64,000 bases of DNA from Flavobacterium flevense. Its GTDB lineage: Bacteria > Bacteroidota > Bacteroidia > Flavobacteriales > Flavobacteriaceae. Position numbers and translations under genes: made by a program. This document shows positions 44,183 through 52,553 of the stretch, in pieces; position 1 is the first letter of the stretch; every line of letters starts with the position of its first letter. Under the pieces are notes generated by a model. It was given only the letters and a program-made list of their open reading frames with translations. It ran no database searches and was not told where the DNA came from. The stretch lies in NCBI RefSeq assembly GCF_900142775.1, contig NZ_FRCC01000002.1, positions 434,001 to 498,000 on the forward strand. Reading direction: 5' to 3'.

Positions 44183-44734
44183 ATGAGTAAAAAAGCATTA
44201 ATTATTATCGACATTCAGAATGATTATTTTGAAAATGGAGCCATTGAATTGGTAAACCCAATAGAAGCAAGTTTGAAAGCGCGTGCGGTGCTTGATTCCT
44301 TTCGTGAGAAGAATTTACCAATAGTACACATTCAGCATTTATCGGCTGATCCTGTTAATATGCCCATTTTTGTTCCGGGAACTTTCGGTTCAGAAATTCA
44401 CGAAAATGTAAAACCGCTGGAAGGAGAGCAAGTAATTCAAAAATATTACCCAAACAGTTTTAGAGAAACGGCTCTTTTAGATTATTTAAAAGAAAACGAA
44501 ATAACAGAATTAGTAATTACAGGAATGATGACACATATGTGTATCGATGCAACTACTCGTGCGGCATTTGATTTTGGATTTACCTGTACCGTTATTGGTG
44601 ATGCCTGTGCTTCAAGAGATTTGGAAATTGATGGTAAAACGGTAAAAGCAGAAGACGCTCACAACGCATTTTTAAGTGCATTGACTTTCTTTTATGCTAA
44701 AGTTGAAAATGCGGATGCGTTTTTATCGGCGTAA
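44183..44734 (+). CDS. Cysteine hydrolase, isochorismatase family
   Basis: The 183-residue protein has the Asp of IIDIQNDYFENGA, a Lys after VIQKYYPNSF and the Cys nucleophile in GMMTHMCIDATTRAAFDFGF, completing the family triad pattern. Members hydrolyse amides or vinyl ethers, for example nicotinamidase and isochorismatase; the substrate here is not predictable. It follows an AraC gene and ends at an intrinsic terminator. Confidence 0.9.
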   Translation: MSKKALIIIDIQNDYFENGAIELVNPIEASLKARAVLDSFREKNLPIVHIQHLSADPVNMPIFVPGTFGSEIHENVKPLEGEQVIQKYYPNSFRETALLDYLKENEITELVITGMMTHMCIDATTRAAFDFGFTCTVIGDACASRDLEIDGKTVKAEDAHNAFLSALTFFYAKVENADAFLSA

Positions 44735-44750
44735 AAATAACTTAAAAGTG

Positions 44751-44788
44751 AAAGAGCCAAGTTGGACTATTGTTTAACTTGGCTCTTT
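44751..44788 (+). terminator. Intrinsic terminator of the isochorismatase gene
   Basis: AAAGAGCCAAGTT and AACTTGGCTCTTT form a perfect 13-bp stem around a 12-base loop, followed by further T bases, 17 bases after the stop. Confidence 0.85.
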
Positions 44789-44805
44789 TTGTTTAGATGT
44801 AGTGA

Positions 44806-44925
44806 ATTCGCTTTTAAAAAAATCCGCCACGAATTACACAAACAAACACGAATTATATTTTGTTTTTCAATTACACGAATTCTTAAAAACAGATAAAATT
44901 TGTGGCTAACTTTTTTAAAGCGAAT
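44806..44925. repeat. MITE-like element with about 24-bp terminal inverted repeats
   Basis: The ends ATTCGCTTTTAAAAAAATCC and the inverted GTGGCTAACTTTTTTAAAGC pair with a few mismatches and one indel over about 24 bp. The interior carries GCCACGAATTACACAAAC and GTGTTTG-related pieces similar to the element at 1180-1336. The 120-bp element sits between the isochorismatase terminator and the MATE gene stop. No coding content. Confidence 0.6.
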
Positions 44926-44933
44926 GCCTCGGT

Positions 44934-46292
44934 TTAGATGCTTTTAAGTTTATTTTGAATAATATATTGAGACCTGAAATACAATAAAACAGATGAGGTT
45001 AAGAGTCCAAGTGTTAAACCGTACCAAATTCCTTTTACTCCAATATTAAGTTGAATTCCTAAAAAATAAGCCACGGGTAAACCTATAACCCAATAGGCAA
45101 AAAAAGTGATGAATGTTGGAGTTTTTACATCTCCCATACCTCTTAAAGTGCCTAAACCCACAACCTGAGCTCCGTCAAATAGCTGAAAAACACCTGCAAT
45201 AATCAATAGTTGTGCGGCTAGAGGAATAACAGCCGGATCACTAGTTATGATATAAGGAAGGTATTGATTAAAAACAGTGAAAATAACAGCAAAAATTAGC
45301 ATAAAAACAATAACCAAGTGATAAGAAACCTTGGCAAATTTCTGGATTCTAAAATAATTTTGGCTTCCAAAACTATTCCCTACTTTAATAGTGGCTGCGG
45401 AAGCTATTCCGCTGGCCATCATATACGTCATTGCTACAAATGTTATGGCTGTTTGATGAGCGGCCTGTTCCATTGCACCAATTTTACCAGCCATTAAAGC
45501 TGCTACTGCAAATGCACCGATTTCAAAAATATATTGCATCGCTACAGGTACTCCAATTTTTATTATTTTATAAATTCTTGAAAAGTCTATAAAACGAACT
45601 GAAAAATGCTGTATGTACTGTTTGAAATTTCTTGATTTTAAAACATACCAAATAATTACCACCATCATTAAAATACGATCTGTCAAGGTAGCAATGCCTA
45701 TTCCTTGTACCCCCATAGGCGGAATTCCGAACATTCCTTTCACCAAAATGACTGCTAGTATTAAATTGAGAACATTTCCCCAAATTGTAATTGTCATAGC
45801 TTGCTTTGTAAAACCTAAACCTTCTGCAAATTGTTTGAATGTTTGAAATACCATTAGTGGCAGGATGGATACGCCTAAAAGGAGCAAATAAGGTTTTGCG
45901 GTTTTGACCACCCGTGGATCCTGATCCACATGATGCATGGCAAACATAGACCCATAGTATACTAATAGAAAAAGTAGTATGGCAGATATTATATTAAGCC
46001 ACAAACTATTGGAAAGTAATTGGGCACATTCCTGATAATTTGATTTTCCGTCTTCCTGTGCAATTAATGGAGTTACTCCATAGGCTATTCCTAATCCAAT
46101 AACCAATACTACCATAAAAACCGAATGAACCAGTGATACGGCTGCCAGAGATATAGTTCCTGCATAATGTCCCACAATGATGGAATCTACTGTTTGTACT
46201 AAAGTATGTCCAAGTTGTGAAATCACTACCGGGCCTGCCAGCATTATGGTACTTTGATAATAGATCTTGTTGGACTTATATTGCGATAGCAT
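44934..46292 (-). CDS. MATE family efflux transporter
   Basis: The 452-residue membrane protein has MATE features: MLAGPVVISQLGHTLVQTVDSIIVGHYAG at the N-terminus (about residues 17-45, split naturally at the first helix), IKVGNSFGSQNYFRI mid-protein, and GTLRGMGDVKTPTF in the second half. It is only distantly similar to the MATE protein at 17903. It lies downstream of the PUL AraC gene on the same strand with a 223-base gap; a candidate -7 box CAAAGATA (minus strand TATCTTTG) is at 46373-46380. Confidence 0.93.
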   Translation of the reverse strand: MLSQYKSNKIYYQSTIMLAGPVVISQLGHTLVQTVDSIIVGHYAGTISLAAVSLVHSVFMVVLVIGLGIAYGVTPLIAQEDGKSNYQECAQLLSNSLWLNIISAILLFLLVYYGSMFAMHHVDQDPRVVKTAKPYLLLLGVSILPLMVFQTFKQFAEGLGFTKQAMTITIWGNVLNLILAVILVKGMFGIPPMGVQGIGIATLTDRILMMVVIIWYVLKSRNFKQYIQHFSVRFIDFSRIYKIIKIGVPVAMQYIFEIGAFAVAALMAGKIGAMEQAAHQTAITFVAMTYMMASGIASAATIKVGNSFGSQNYFRIQKFAKVSYHLVIVFMLIFAVIFTVFNQYLPYIITSDPAVIPLAAQLLIIAGVFQLFDGAQVVGLGTLRGMGDVKTPTFITFFAYWVIGLPVAYFLGIQLNIGVKGIWYGLTLGLLTSSVLLYFRSQYIIQNKLKSI

Positions 46293-46515
46293 AGGGAAGA
46301 ATTATATTTAGGAATAAAATCGCTTGCCGTAAATTGCTTACAGCACACTATTCTATTATTCGAGATTAACTGCAAAGATACGTGTGTAAGTTTGCTGTGA
46401 GATACCAAAATTCTTTATAAAGCTACCATTTTGATAATCAAAAAAGTGATTACCATTATTTAAGAATTTAATGAAATCATTAAACTAATTGATTTTTTTT
46501 TAATGCTTAGAAAAA

Positions 46516-47394
46516 CTATTTTAATTGATTGTTCTGAAGACGATATTCTCCGGGTGTCAAACTCACTATCTGTTTAAATATTTTAGAAAAGTGGGGCAAA
46601 TTAGAAAAACCAGTGTCCAGGGCAATTTCCAGAAAACTCTTATTAGTTGTTGCGATAAGGTATTGGGCTCTTTCTATCTTTTTTTCGTGAATGTAATTTA
46701 AAGGTCTTTGTCCTGTATGAATTAGAAATTGTTTCGAAAAATAATCCTGATTTTGATTGACTCTTTGGGCTAATTCTGCCACGGTTAAATTTTCACTTAA
46801 GTGAAGCTGCACATAACTCATGGTGTCCAAAATTTTAGAAGGGGTACCTTGAGAGGTGTTTTGTTTAAAATACGTAGTATTCATAAACCGGGAAATTAAT
46901 AGTAATAATGTTCCTTGGTTTTCAAACTTTAGATGCGGTTTGAGTTCGTTATTAAGAGATTGGTATTCCTTATAATACGCTTCCTTTTCATAGACTTTTG
47001 GATTATTCGATCGGTTAATTCCTCTCCCGGGATTGTTCTGAAGCATTTTTTTGATAAGAACAATGTCGGTTTCAGTAGCAGCTAATTTCATCACATTTCT
47101 ATTTTGATTAAATAATGAAATTCCATCAGGAGATTCTTCAAAAAACTGGATGAAATATTGGCTCAAATATTCCTCGCAATTCAAATTGCAAATAGTAAAA
47201 CTGGGTATAAGATATAAATAACCGGGCTCTAAAATTAATTTATCTGAACTGTTAGAAATAGTTCCCGTTCCATCGTCAATGTAATACAGTCGATAATAAG
47301 GGCTAATTACATTGTTGAAATTCCAGTTGTTGTTAAGTTTCACATAATCAATGTGTAACAGCGAAAACGAATATTTGAAAGTGCTTTTTGACAT
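46516..47394 (-). CDS. AraC family regulator of the adjacent PUL
   Basis: The 292-residue protein has an N-terminal cupin-like ligand domain (SSDKLILEPGYLYLIPSF) and a C-terminal HTH pair, LTVAELAQRVNQNQDYFSKQF and FLEIALDTGFSNLPHFSKIFKQIVS, ending LTPGEYR. It is divergent from susC and 339 bases away, with a 21-bp tandem repeat between them. This makes it the probable activator of the glycan-uptake genes. Many PULs use hybrid two-component or sigma/anti-sigma systems, so AraC control is a minority arrangement. Confidence 0.9.
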   Translation of the reverse strand: MSKSTFKYSFSLLHIDYVKLNNNWNFNNVISPYYRLYYIDDGTGTISNSSDKLILEPGYLYLIPSFTICNLNCEEYLSQYFIQFFEESPDGISLFNQNRNVMKLAATETDIVLIKKMLQNNPGRGINRSNNPKVYEKEAYYKEYQSLNNELKPHLKFENQGTLLLLISRFMNTTYFKQNTSQGTPSKILDTMSYVQLHLSENLTVAELAQRVNQNQDYFSKQFLIHTGQRPLNYIHEKKIERAQYLIATTNKSFLEIALDTGFSNLPHFSKIFKQIVSLTPGEYRLQNNQLK

Positions 47395-47413
47395 AATATA
47401 GTAAAAGGATGAA

Positions 47414-47455
47414 AAAAAATCGTTTTTGAGTAATAAAAAATCGTTTTTGAATAAT
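47414..47455. promoter_or_regulatory. 21-bp tandem repeat, candidate AraC operator
   Basis: Two exactly adjacent 21-bp units (47414-47434 and 47435-47455) share 20 of 21 bases. Both contain AAAAAATCGTTTTTGA and differ at one base before TAAT. AraC-type activators bind direct repeats 21 bp apart, as at araI1/araI2. The second unit ends where the -33 region of the susC promoter would begin. Confidence 0.65.
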
Positions 47456-47476
47456 TAATTACACAGGTGTGTATTC

Positions 47477-47484
47477 TACATTTG
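47477..47484 (+). promoter_or_regulatory. Candidate -7 box of the susC promoter
   Basis: TACATTTG matches TAnnTTTG. The place where a -33 TTTG should lie (about 47455) has none, consistent with an activator-dependent promoter. A leader of about 240 bases would precede susC. Confidence 0.5.
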
Positions 47485-47733
47485 TTTCGTTGAATTACTA
47501 CAAATTAAAGTAATAAAATATCAATAATAAAATTTTACACCTAAATAGTTATGTAATATTTATTTTTTAAGATGCTAAAAAATATTTATAATTAAATCTC
47601 AGCTGAATTTTTTAGCTGTAGTCATTGTTATGCAATTACGGTAATAACGGAAATGTATAACATCTCATTTAGTGTAAAGTATACTCCTAACCATTTTTAA
47701 TACATTTTTTTAAACCTTAAAACCAAACTAATT
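47485..47733. other. susC leader region
   Basis: About 250 AT-rich bases between the promoter and the susC start, with no supported gene. CAGCT/AGCTG at about 47603-47621 can form a short hairpin. Long leaders are common before susC genes, where small RNAs can act, but I see no specific RNA here. Confidence 0.4.
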
Positions 47734-50700
47734 ATGACCAAAAAAATTTTAAAGAAAACAATATTTTATATGATATTGTTTATTGGGCTTTTTGCCAATG
47801 CTCAGGATGTTCCTGTAAAAGGAAAAGTAACTTCAGCAATTGATGGACAAACTATTCCTGGAGTAAATGTTACTGTTGATGGTACCAATAAATCTACCAC
47901 GACTGATTTAGATGGTAATTTTACCATTAATGCTTCAAAGACAGACGTATTGACTTTTACTTTTTTAGGGTATATCACTGAAAAAGTAAATGTGATGGAC
48001 AAAACGGTTTTTGCTATTTCTTTAAAAGAAGAATTAAGTCAATTACAGGAAGTTGTTGTTGTGGGTTACGGTACTCAAAAGAAAGTAAATTTAACGGGTT
48101 CTGTAAGTTCAATTTCAACTAAAGAAATAGAAAATCGTCCTATTACTCAGGCTTCACAAGCCTTATCAGGTTTAGCAAGTGGTGTAACAGTACAACAAGG
48201 TTCAGGACGCCCGGGGAATGATGGTGCTTCCATTCGTTTAAGAGGAATAGGTACTTTTTCAGGAGCAGGAAATGATCCTTTAGTTTTAATTGACGGACTT
48301 GCGAGCTCCTTAAATGATGTTGATCCTAACAACATTAAAAGTATTTCGATATTAAAAGATGCGGCATCGGCTTCTATTTATGGAACTCGTGCAGCTAACG
48401 GAGTAATACTTATTGAAACTAAAAGGGGCAGAAAAGGAGAATTGACAGTATCTTATAATGGATATATTGGAACACAAAAAGTAACTGCGCTTCCGGATTT
48501 TGTTGATTCGGCAACTTATGCAACTTTGCGTAATGAAGCTAATGCAAACATGAACAGCGGACCTTCTTACACGGATGCAGAAATTGAATTGTTTAAAAAT
48601 CAATCTGACCCGGATAATTATCCAAATGTTCCGCATTTAAAAAATCTTTTAAAATCAGGTTCCGGATTACAAATGAATCATAATTTTAGTTTTACCGGAG
48701 GAGACGAAAAGAATTCTTATCTGTTTTCTTTAGGATACCTTGATCAGGACGGAATAATAGCTGAAAACAATTATAAAAGATATAATTTTCAGTTGAATTT
48801 TGATAGCCAAATAAAGAAGAATTTAAAACTTACTGCAAATCTAAGCGGCTATTCTGCAAATACTGAAGAACCTCGCCATATAGGTGGAGATATGACAAAC
48901 ATGATGAATTTTGCAGTAAGACAAGGACCTATTTTTGCTGGAAAAAAATCAGATGGGACTTATGGTTATCAGGATAATTACAGTCCTCAGGCCTGGTTAG
49001 ACAGTGAGTCTTTTACCAACAGAAAAAATAAATTATTTTTAGGAGGAACTGAATTAGCCTGGGATTTTATGAAAAACTTTACGTTAAGTGGTAAAGTAGG
49101 GTATCGTTATACTAATTATCGTGATAAAGAATTCCTTTCAGATCTTCAATTTGATGCTAATAAGTATGTAGGACCTAATAGCCTTAGAGTAAGTTCCGGT
49201 TTTGATAATACCATTACATTACAATCTCTTTTAAAATATGCTGTAAATATTGATAAGCATAGTATAGCTGCTTTAGCAGGATTTTCTCAGGAAGAATTTC
49301 ACTCTGAATTTGTTTCAGGTTATCGAGATGATTTTCCTAATAATCTATTGTATGAAATTAATGCTGGTTCATCAAGTAATATGCAAAATTCCGGTTCAGC
49401 TGGTGAGTGGGGGTTAAGATCTTATTTTGGCAGAATTAATTATTCATTCAACGATCGCTATTTGTTTGAAGTAAATGGTCGTTATGATGGAACATCAAGA
49501 TTTATTACTGATGGCAGATGGGGCTTTTTCCCATCCGTATCAGCAGGATGGAAAGTATCTGAAGAGAATTTCTTAAAAGAGGTGAAATGGATAGATAATT
49601 TGAAATTCAGAGCATCCTGGGGACAACTTGGAAATCAAAATATAGGGAATTATCCCTACCAAAATGTTATTGATTTAGGTCAGAATTATACATTTGGCGG
49701 AAGCCTTGTTTCCGGAGCCAGATTATCAACATTATCGAATGCTAACATTAGCTGGGAAACTACTACAGTTACTGATTTAGGTTTGGATGTTAACTTATTT
49801 GACGGAAAATTTAGTATGGTTTTTGATTATTTTGACAAAATTACTTCCGATATTTTAGATGTAGTAAGTGTTTCGGGTGTATTAGGTCTTAATCCTTCTA
49901 CTGTAAATGCAGGAGAAGTGAGAAACTCAGGTTTTGAAGTTTTATTGAATTATCAGGATAAAATAGGAGGTGTTAATTTTAGTGTGTCACCTAATTTTTC
50001 TTATACCAATAATAGAGTTACTAAATTATCAACTGGTTTAAATCAGGATATAAACAGAGGTTTATTTGTAGGTCATTCTGTAAATTCAACTTACGGTTAT
50101 GTAGCTGATGGCTTATTTGTAGATGCTAATGATGTTGCTAATTATCCTACTCAACCCTATGCAGCTGAACCTGGATTTGTAAAATACAAAGACATTAGTG
50201 GTCCTGATGGAGTTCCGGATGGAAAAGTAGATGCTACTTATGACCGAAAAGTGATAGGTAGTTACTTTCCAAAATATTCTTTTGGAGCTAATTTACAGGC
50301 AGATTATAAAGGTTTTGATATTTCTGTTCTTTTACAAGGTTTAGCTGGTTTTAACAGACAAATTGGTGCTTATCAAGCTTATGCTTTTTATAATGGCGGA
50401 CAGATACAACAGTGGCAGGCTGATAACAGATGGACAGAAGAAAATCCAGATCCTAATGCTGAATACATAAAATTAACGAGTCTTAATCAAGGAAGTGGTA
50501 CTATCAGACCTTCTACATTTTGGGATAGAAATGCAAGTTTTTTAAGAATTAAGAATGTACAAATAGGATATAATTTCCCAAAACCTTTATTAGATGCATT
50601 AAAAATCCAAAAATTAAGAATATATGTAACAGGACAAAACCTTCATACATTTAATAGTTTCTACAAAGGATGGGATCCTGAAATGAGCCAGTCAACTGGT

Positions 50701-50763
50701 GATAATAGTCCTTTTTATCCTATCACAAGTGTATATACTTTAGGATTAAACTTAAATTTTTAG
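47734..50763 (+). CDS. SusC/RagA family TonB-linked outer-membrane transporter
   Basis: The 1009-residue protein has a signal peptide (FYMILFIGLFANAQ), a CarboxypepD_reg-like domain (about residues 28-105, starting VKGKVTSAIDGQTIPGVNV), the TonB-contact segment LQEVVVVGYGTQKK, then a plug (RLRGIGTFSGAGNDPLVLIDG and AASIYGTRAANGVILIETKRG) and a long barrel ending LGLNLNF. It imports oligosaccharides through the SusD lid. It is 30 bases from the susD-like gene. Confidence 0.96.
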   Translation: MTKKILKKTIFYMILFIGLFANAQDVPVKGKVTSAIDGQTIPGVNVTVDGTNKSTTTDLDGNFTINASKTDVLTFTFLGYITEKVNVMDKTVFAISLKEELSQLQEVVVVGYGTQKKVNLTGSVSSISTKEIENRPITQASQALSGLASGVTVQQGSGRPGNDGASIRLRGIGTFSGAGNDPLVLIDGLASSLNDVDPNNIKSISILKDAASASIYGTRAANGVILIETKRGRKGELTVSYNGYIGTQKVTALPDFVDSATYATLRNEANANMNSGPSYTDAEIELFKNQSDPDNYPNVPHLKNLLKSGSGLQMNHNFSFTGGDEKNSYLFSLGYLDQDGIIAENNYKRYNFQLNFDSQIKKNLKLTANLSGYSANTEEPRHIGGDMTNMMNFAVRQGPIFAGKKSDGTYGYQDNYSPQAWLDSESFTNRKNKLFLGGTELAWDFMKNFTLSGKVGYRYTNYRDKEFLSDLQFDANKYVGPNSLRVSSGFDNTITLQSLLKYAVNIDKHSIAALAGFSQEEFHSEFVSGYRDDFPNNLLYEINAGSSSNMQNSGSAGEWGLRSYFGRINYSFNDRYLFEVNGRYDGTSRFITDGRWGFFPSVSAGWKVSEENFLKEVKWIDNLKFRASWGQLGNQNIGNYPYQNVIDLGQNYTFGGSLVSGARLSTLSNANISWETTTVTDLGLDVNLFDGKFSMVFDYFDKITSDILDVVSVSGVLGLNPSTVNAGEVRNSGFEVLLNYQDKIGGVNFSVSPNFSYTNNRVTKLSTGLNQDINRGLFVGHSVNSTYGYVADGLFVDANDVANYPTQPYAAEPGFVKYKDISGPDGVPDGKVDATYDRKVIGSYFPKYSFGANLQADYKGFDISVLLQGLAGFNRQIGAYQAYAFYNGGQIQQWQADNRWTEENPDPNAEYIKLTSLNQGSGTIRPSTFWDRNASFLRIKNVQIGYNFPKPLLDALKIQKLRIYVTGQNLHTFNSFYKGWDPEMSQSTGDNSPFYPITSVYTLGLNLNF

Positions 50764-50793
50764 AGATACTAATTTGTTAAAAAATATAAAATT

Positions 50794-52440
50794 ATGATTA
50801 CTACTATTAAAAAATATCGAAACATTAGAAGCGTGGCTCTAAAGTTTTGCCTATTTGTACTTGTTGTCTCAAATAGTGCCTGTTCGGATGATTTCTTTGA
50901 TAAAAACCCGCTTGATAAAGTTTCTGATGCTACTTTTTGGAAATCAGAATCTGATGCAAAACTAGCGTTGGCAGGTTGTTACAACAATGGAGGAGCATGG
51001 AATGGAGAAGATTTTTGGACTGCCAGAGGAATTATTTATCTTGATTTTATGGCAGGTCTTGGTTCTGAAAAAGAATTGATTCCGGATCGTTTTACAGATG
51101 GAACATTAGATCCAACCAATGGTACTGTAAGAGCATATTGGAATAACTCGTATAGAAAAATTACTGCTTGTAATAATTTTCTAAGTAATATTGATGGAAT
51201 TGCAATGGACGAAAATACTAAGGCAATAATGAAAAGTGAGATTAGAACCATAAGAGCGTATCAATATTTTAACTTAGCTTTTTTCTTTTCAGATGTACCA
51301 TTCACTACAGAAGTTTTGACTGTTGATGAAGCTAATACTATTCCGCGTACTCCTAAAACAGAAATTATGGATTTTGTGGAAAAAGAATTACAGGAAAGTG
51401 CTGTAGTTTTACCACCTACAAGACCTGTTTCTGAAGATGGACGTATCACTTCGGGAGCTGCTCTGGCAATCTTAGGGCGTGTTCAAATGGCTAATAAAAA
51501 ATGGGGACCGGCAGCTGTTACTTATAAAAAAATTATAGACAGTCAGGCTTATACTTTAAATGCTAGTTTTAAAACGATGTTTAATGCGAATAATGAGATA
51601 AATAAAGAATTTATTCTTACCACTCAGTATCAGGAAGATGTGTATGGACATGTTCTTCCTCAGTATCTTTATCCGGAGATGTATGGCGGATGGCATCAAT
51701 TTTCTCCTTACAATGAACTTGTGAAACAGTATGAATGTACAGATGGTTTAAGCATTGATGAATCTCCTTTATTTGATCCGGCAAATCCATATAACAATAG
51801 AGATCCAAGGTTAGATTATACCATTATGATTTCGGACAGAACGGTTTTTCAGGGTAAAACATTTGTGAGCAGACCTGATAGTAATTCTCCTGATAGATTT
51901 ACCAGATACAACTGGAGTGGGTACTGCATTAATAAATTTATGGATCCTTCATTTACAGGTGGAAATCTAATGAATTATGGAGGAAATTGGAGTATTATTC
52001 GTTATGCTGAAGTATTATTGAGCTATTTAGAATCTAAATTAGAAGCAGGTGAAGCTATAAATCAGGCATTGTTAGATGAAACAATTAATAAAGTGAGAGC
52101 AAGAGCAGATGTTAATATGCCAGCAATAACAACAACAAATCCAACCGAATTAAGAAATAAAATTAGAGTGGAGCGCGAAGTAGAATTTGCTTTTGAAGGA
52201 CTTCATTATTATGATATTCTAAGATGGGGTGTTGCTGCCGAAAAATTGAATCGCCAGTTTACAGGTATGAAATTAACAAATGATCCGGCAAATTATACTG
52301 CTTTTGATGTTGATGAAGATGGTTATTTGATGTATCAAAAAAGAAATTTTGTTGAAGGAGTAAATGAATTATGGCCTATTCCTCAGGCAGAAAGAAATGT
52401 CAATACTAAATTGACCCAAAATACGGGATATCCTAATTAA
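50794..52440 (+). CDS. SusD/RagB family glycan-binding lipoprotein
   Basis: The 548-residue surface lipoprotein has a lipobox SNSACSDDF and the SusD N-terminal block KNPLDKVSDATFWKSESDAK, TPR-like helices including IRAYQYFNLAFFFSDVPF, and the C-terminal VEREVEFAFEGLHYYDILRWG with WPIPQAERNVN. It captures glycan and delivers it to the SusC partner. A terminator follows it directly, separating it from the enzymes. Confidence 0.96.
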   Translation: MITTIKKYRNIRSVALKFCLFVLVVSNSACSDDFFDKNPLDKVSDATFWKSESDAKLALAGCYNNGGAWNGEDFWTARGIIYLDFMAGLGSEKELIPDRFTDGTLDPTNGTVRAYWNNSYRKITACNNFLSNIDGIAMDENTKAIMKSEIRTIRAYQYFNLAFFFSDVPFTTEVLTVDEANTIPRTPKTEIMDFVEKELQESAVVLPPTRPVSEDGRITSGAALAILGRVQMANKKWGPAAVTYKKIIDSQAYTLNASFKTMFNANNEINKEFILTTQYQEDVYGHVLPQYLYPEMYGGWHQFSPYNELVKQYECTDGLSIDESPLFDPANPYNNRDPRLDYTIMISDRTVFQGKTFVSRPDSNSPDRFTRYNWSGYCINKFMDPSFTGGNLMNYGGNWSIIRYAEVLLSYLESKLEAGEAINQALLDETINKVRARADVNMPAITTTNPTELRNKIRVEREVEFAFEGLHYYDILRWGVAAEKLNRQFTGMKLTNDPANYTAFDVDEDGYLMYQKRNFVEGVNELWPIPQAERNVNTKLTQNTGYPN

Positions 52441-52447
52441 ATTTTTT

Positions 52448-52475
52448 CATTTCCTGTTTGAAAAAACAGGAAATG
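52448..52475 (+). terminator. Intrinsic terminator after susD
   Basis: CATTTCCTGTTT and AAACAGGAAATG form a perfect 12-bp stem around a 4-base loop, followed by an eight-T run, 7 bases after the susD stop. It should reduce read-through into the GH31, mutarotase and GH29 genes. Confidence 0.85.
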
Positions 52476-52553
52476 ATTTTTTTTAAGTCAAGAAAAAACA
52501 TCATAGTATAAGTGGCTTTTTTTTAGAATTCCAGATTAAGATTAAATAAAAAA

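Noticed and set aside
46467..46484. TTTAATGA/TCATTAAA palindrome downstream of the PUL AraC gene
   Set aside because: No T-run follows and the sequence is purely AT-rich, so a terminator or operator call is not justified.
48352..48636. 94-codon minus-strand frame in susC
   Set aside because: Antisense to the conserved SusC plug and barrel, with Cys/Ile/Arg-rich composition typical of shadows.
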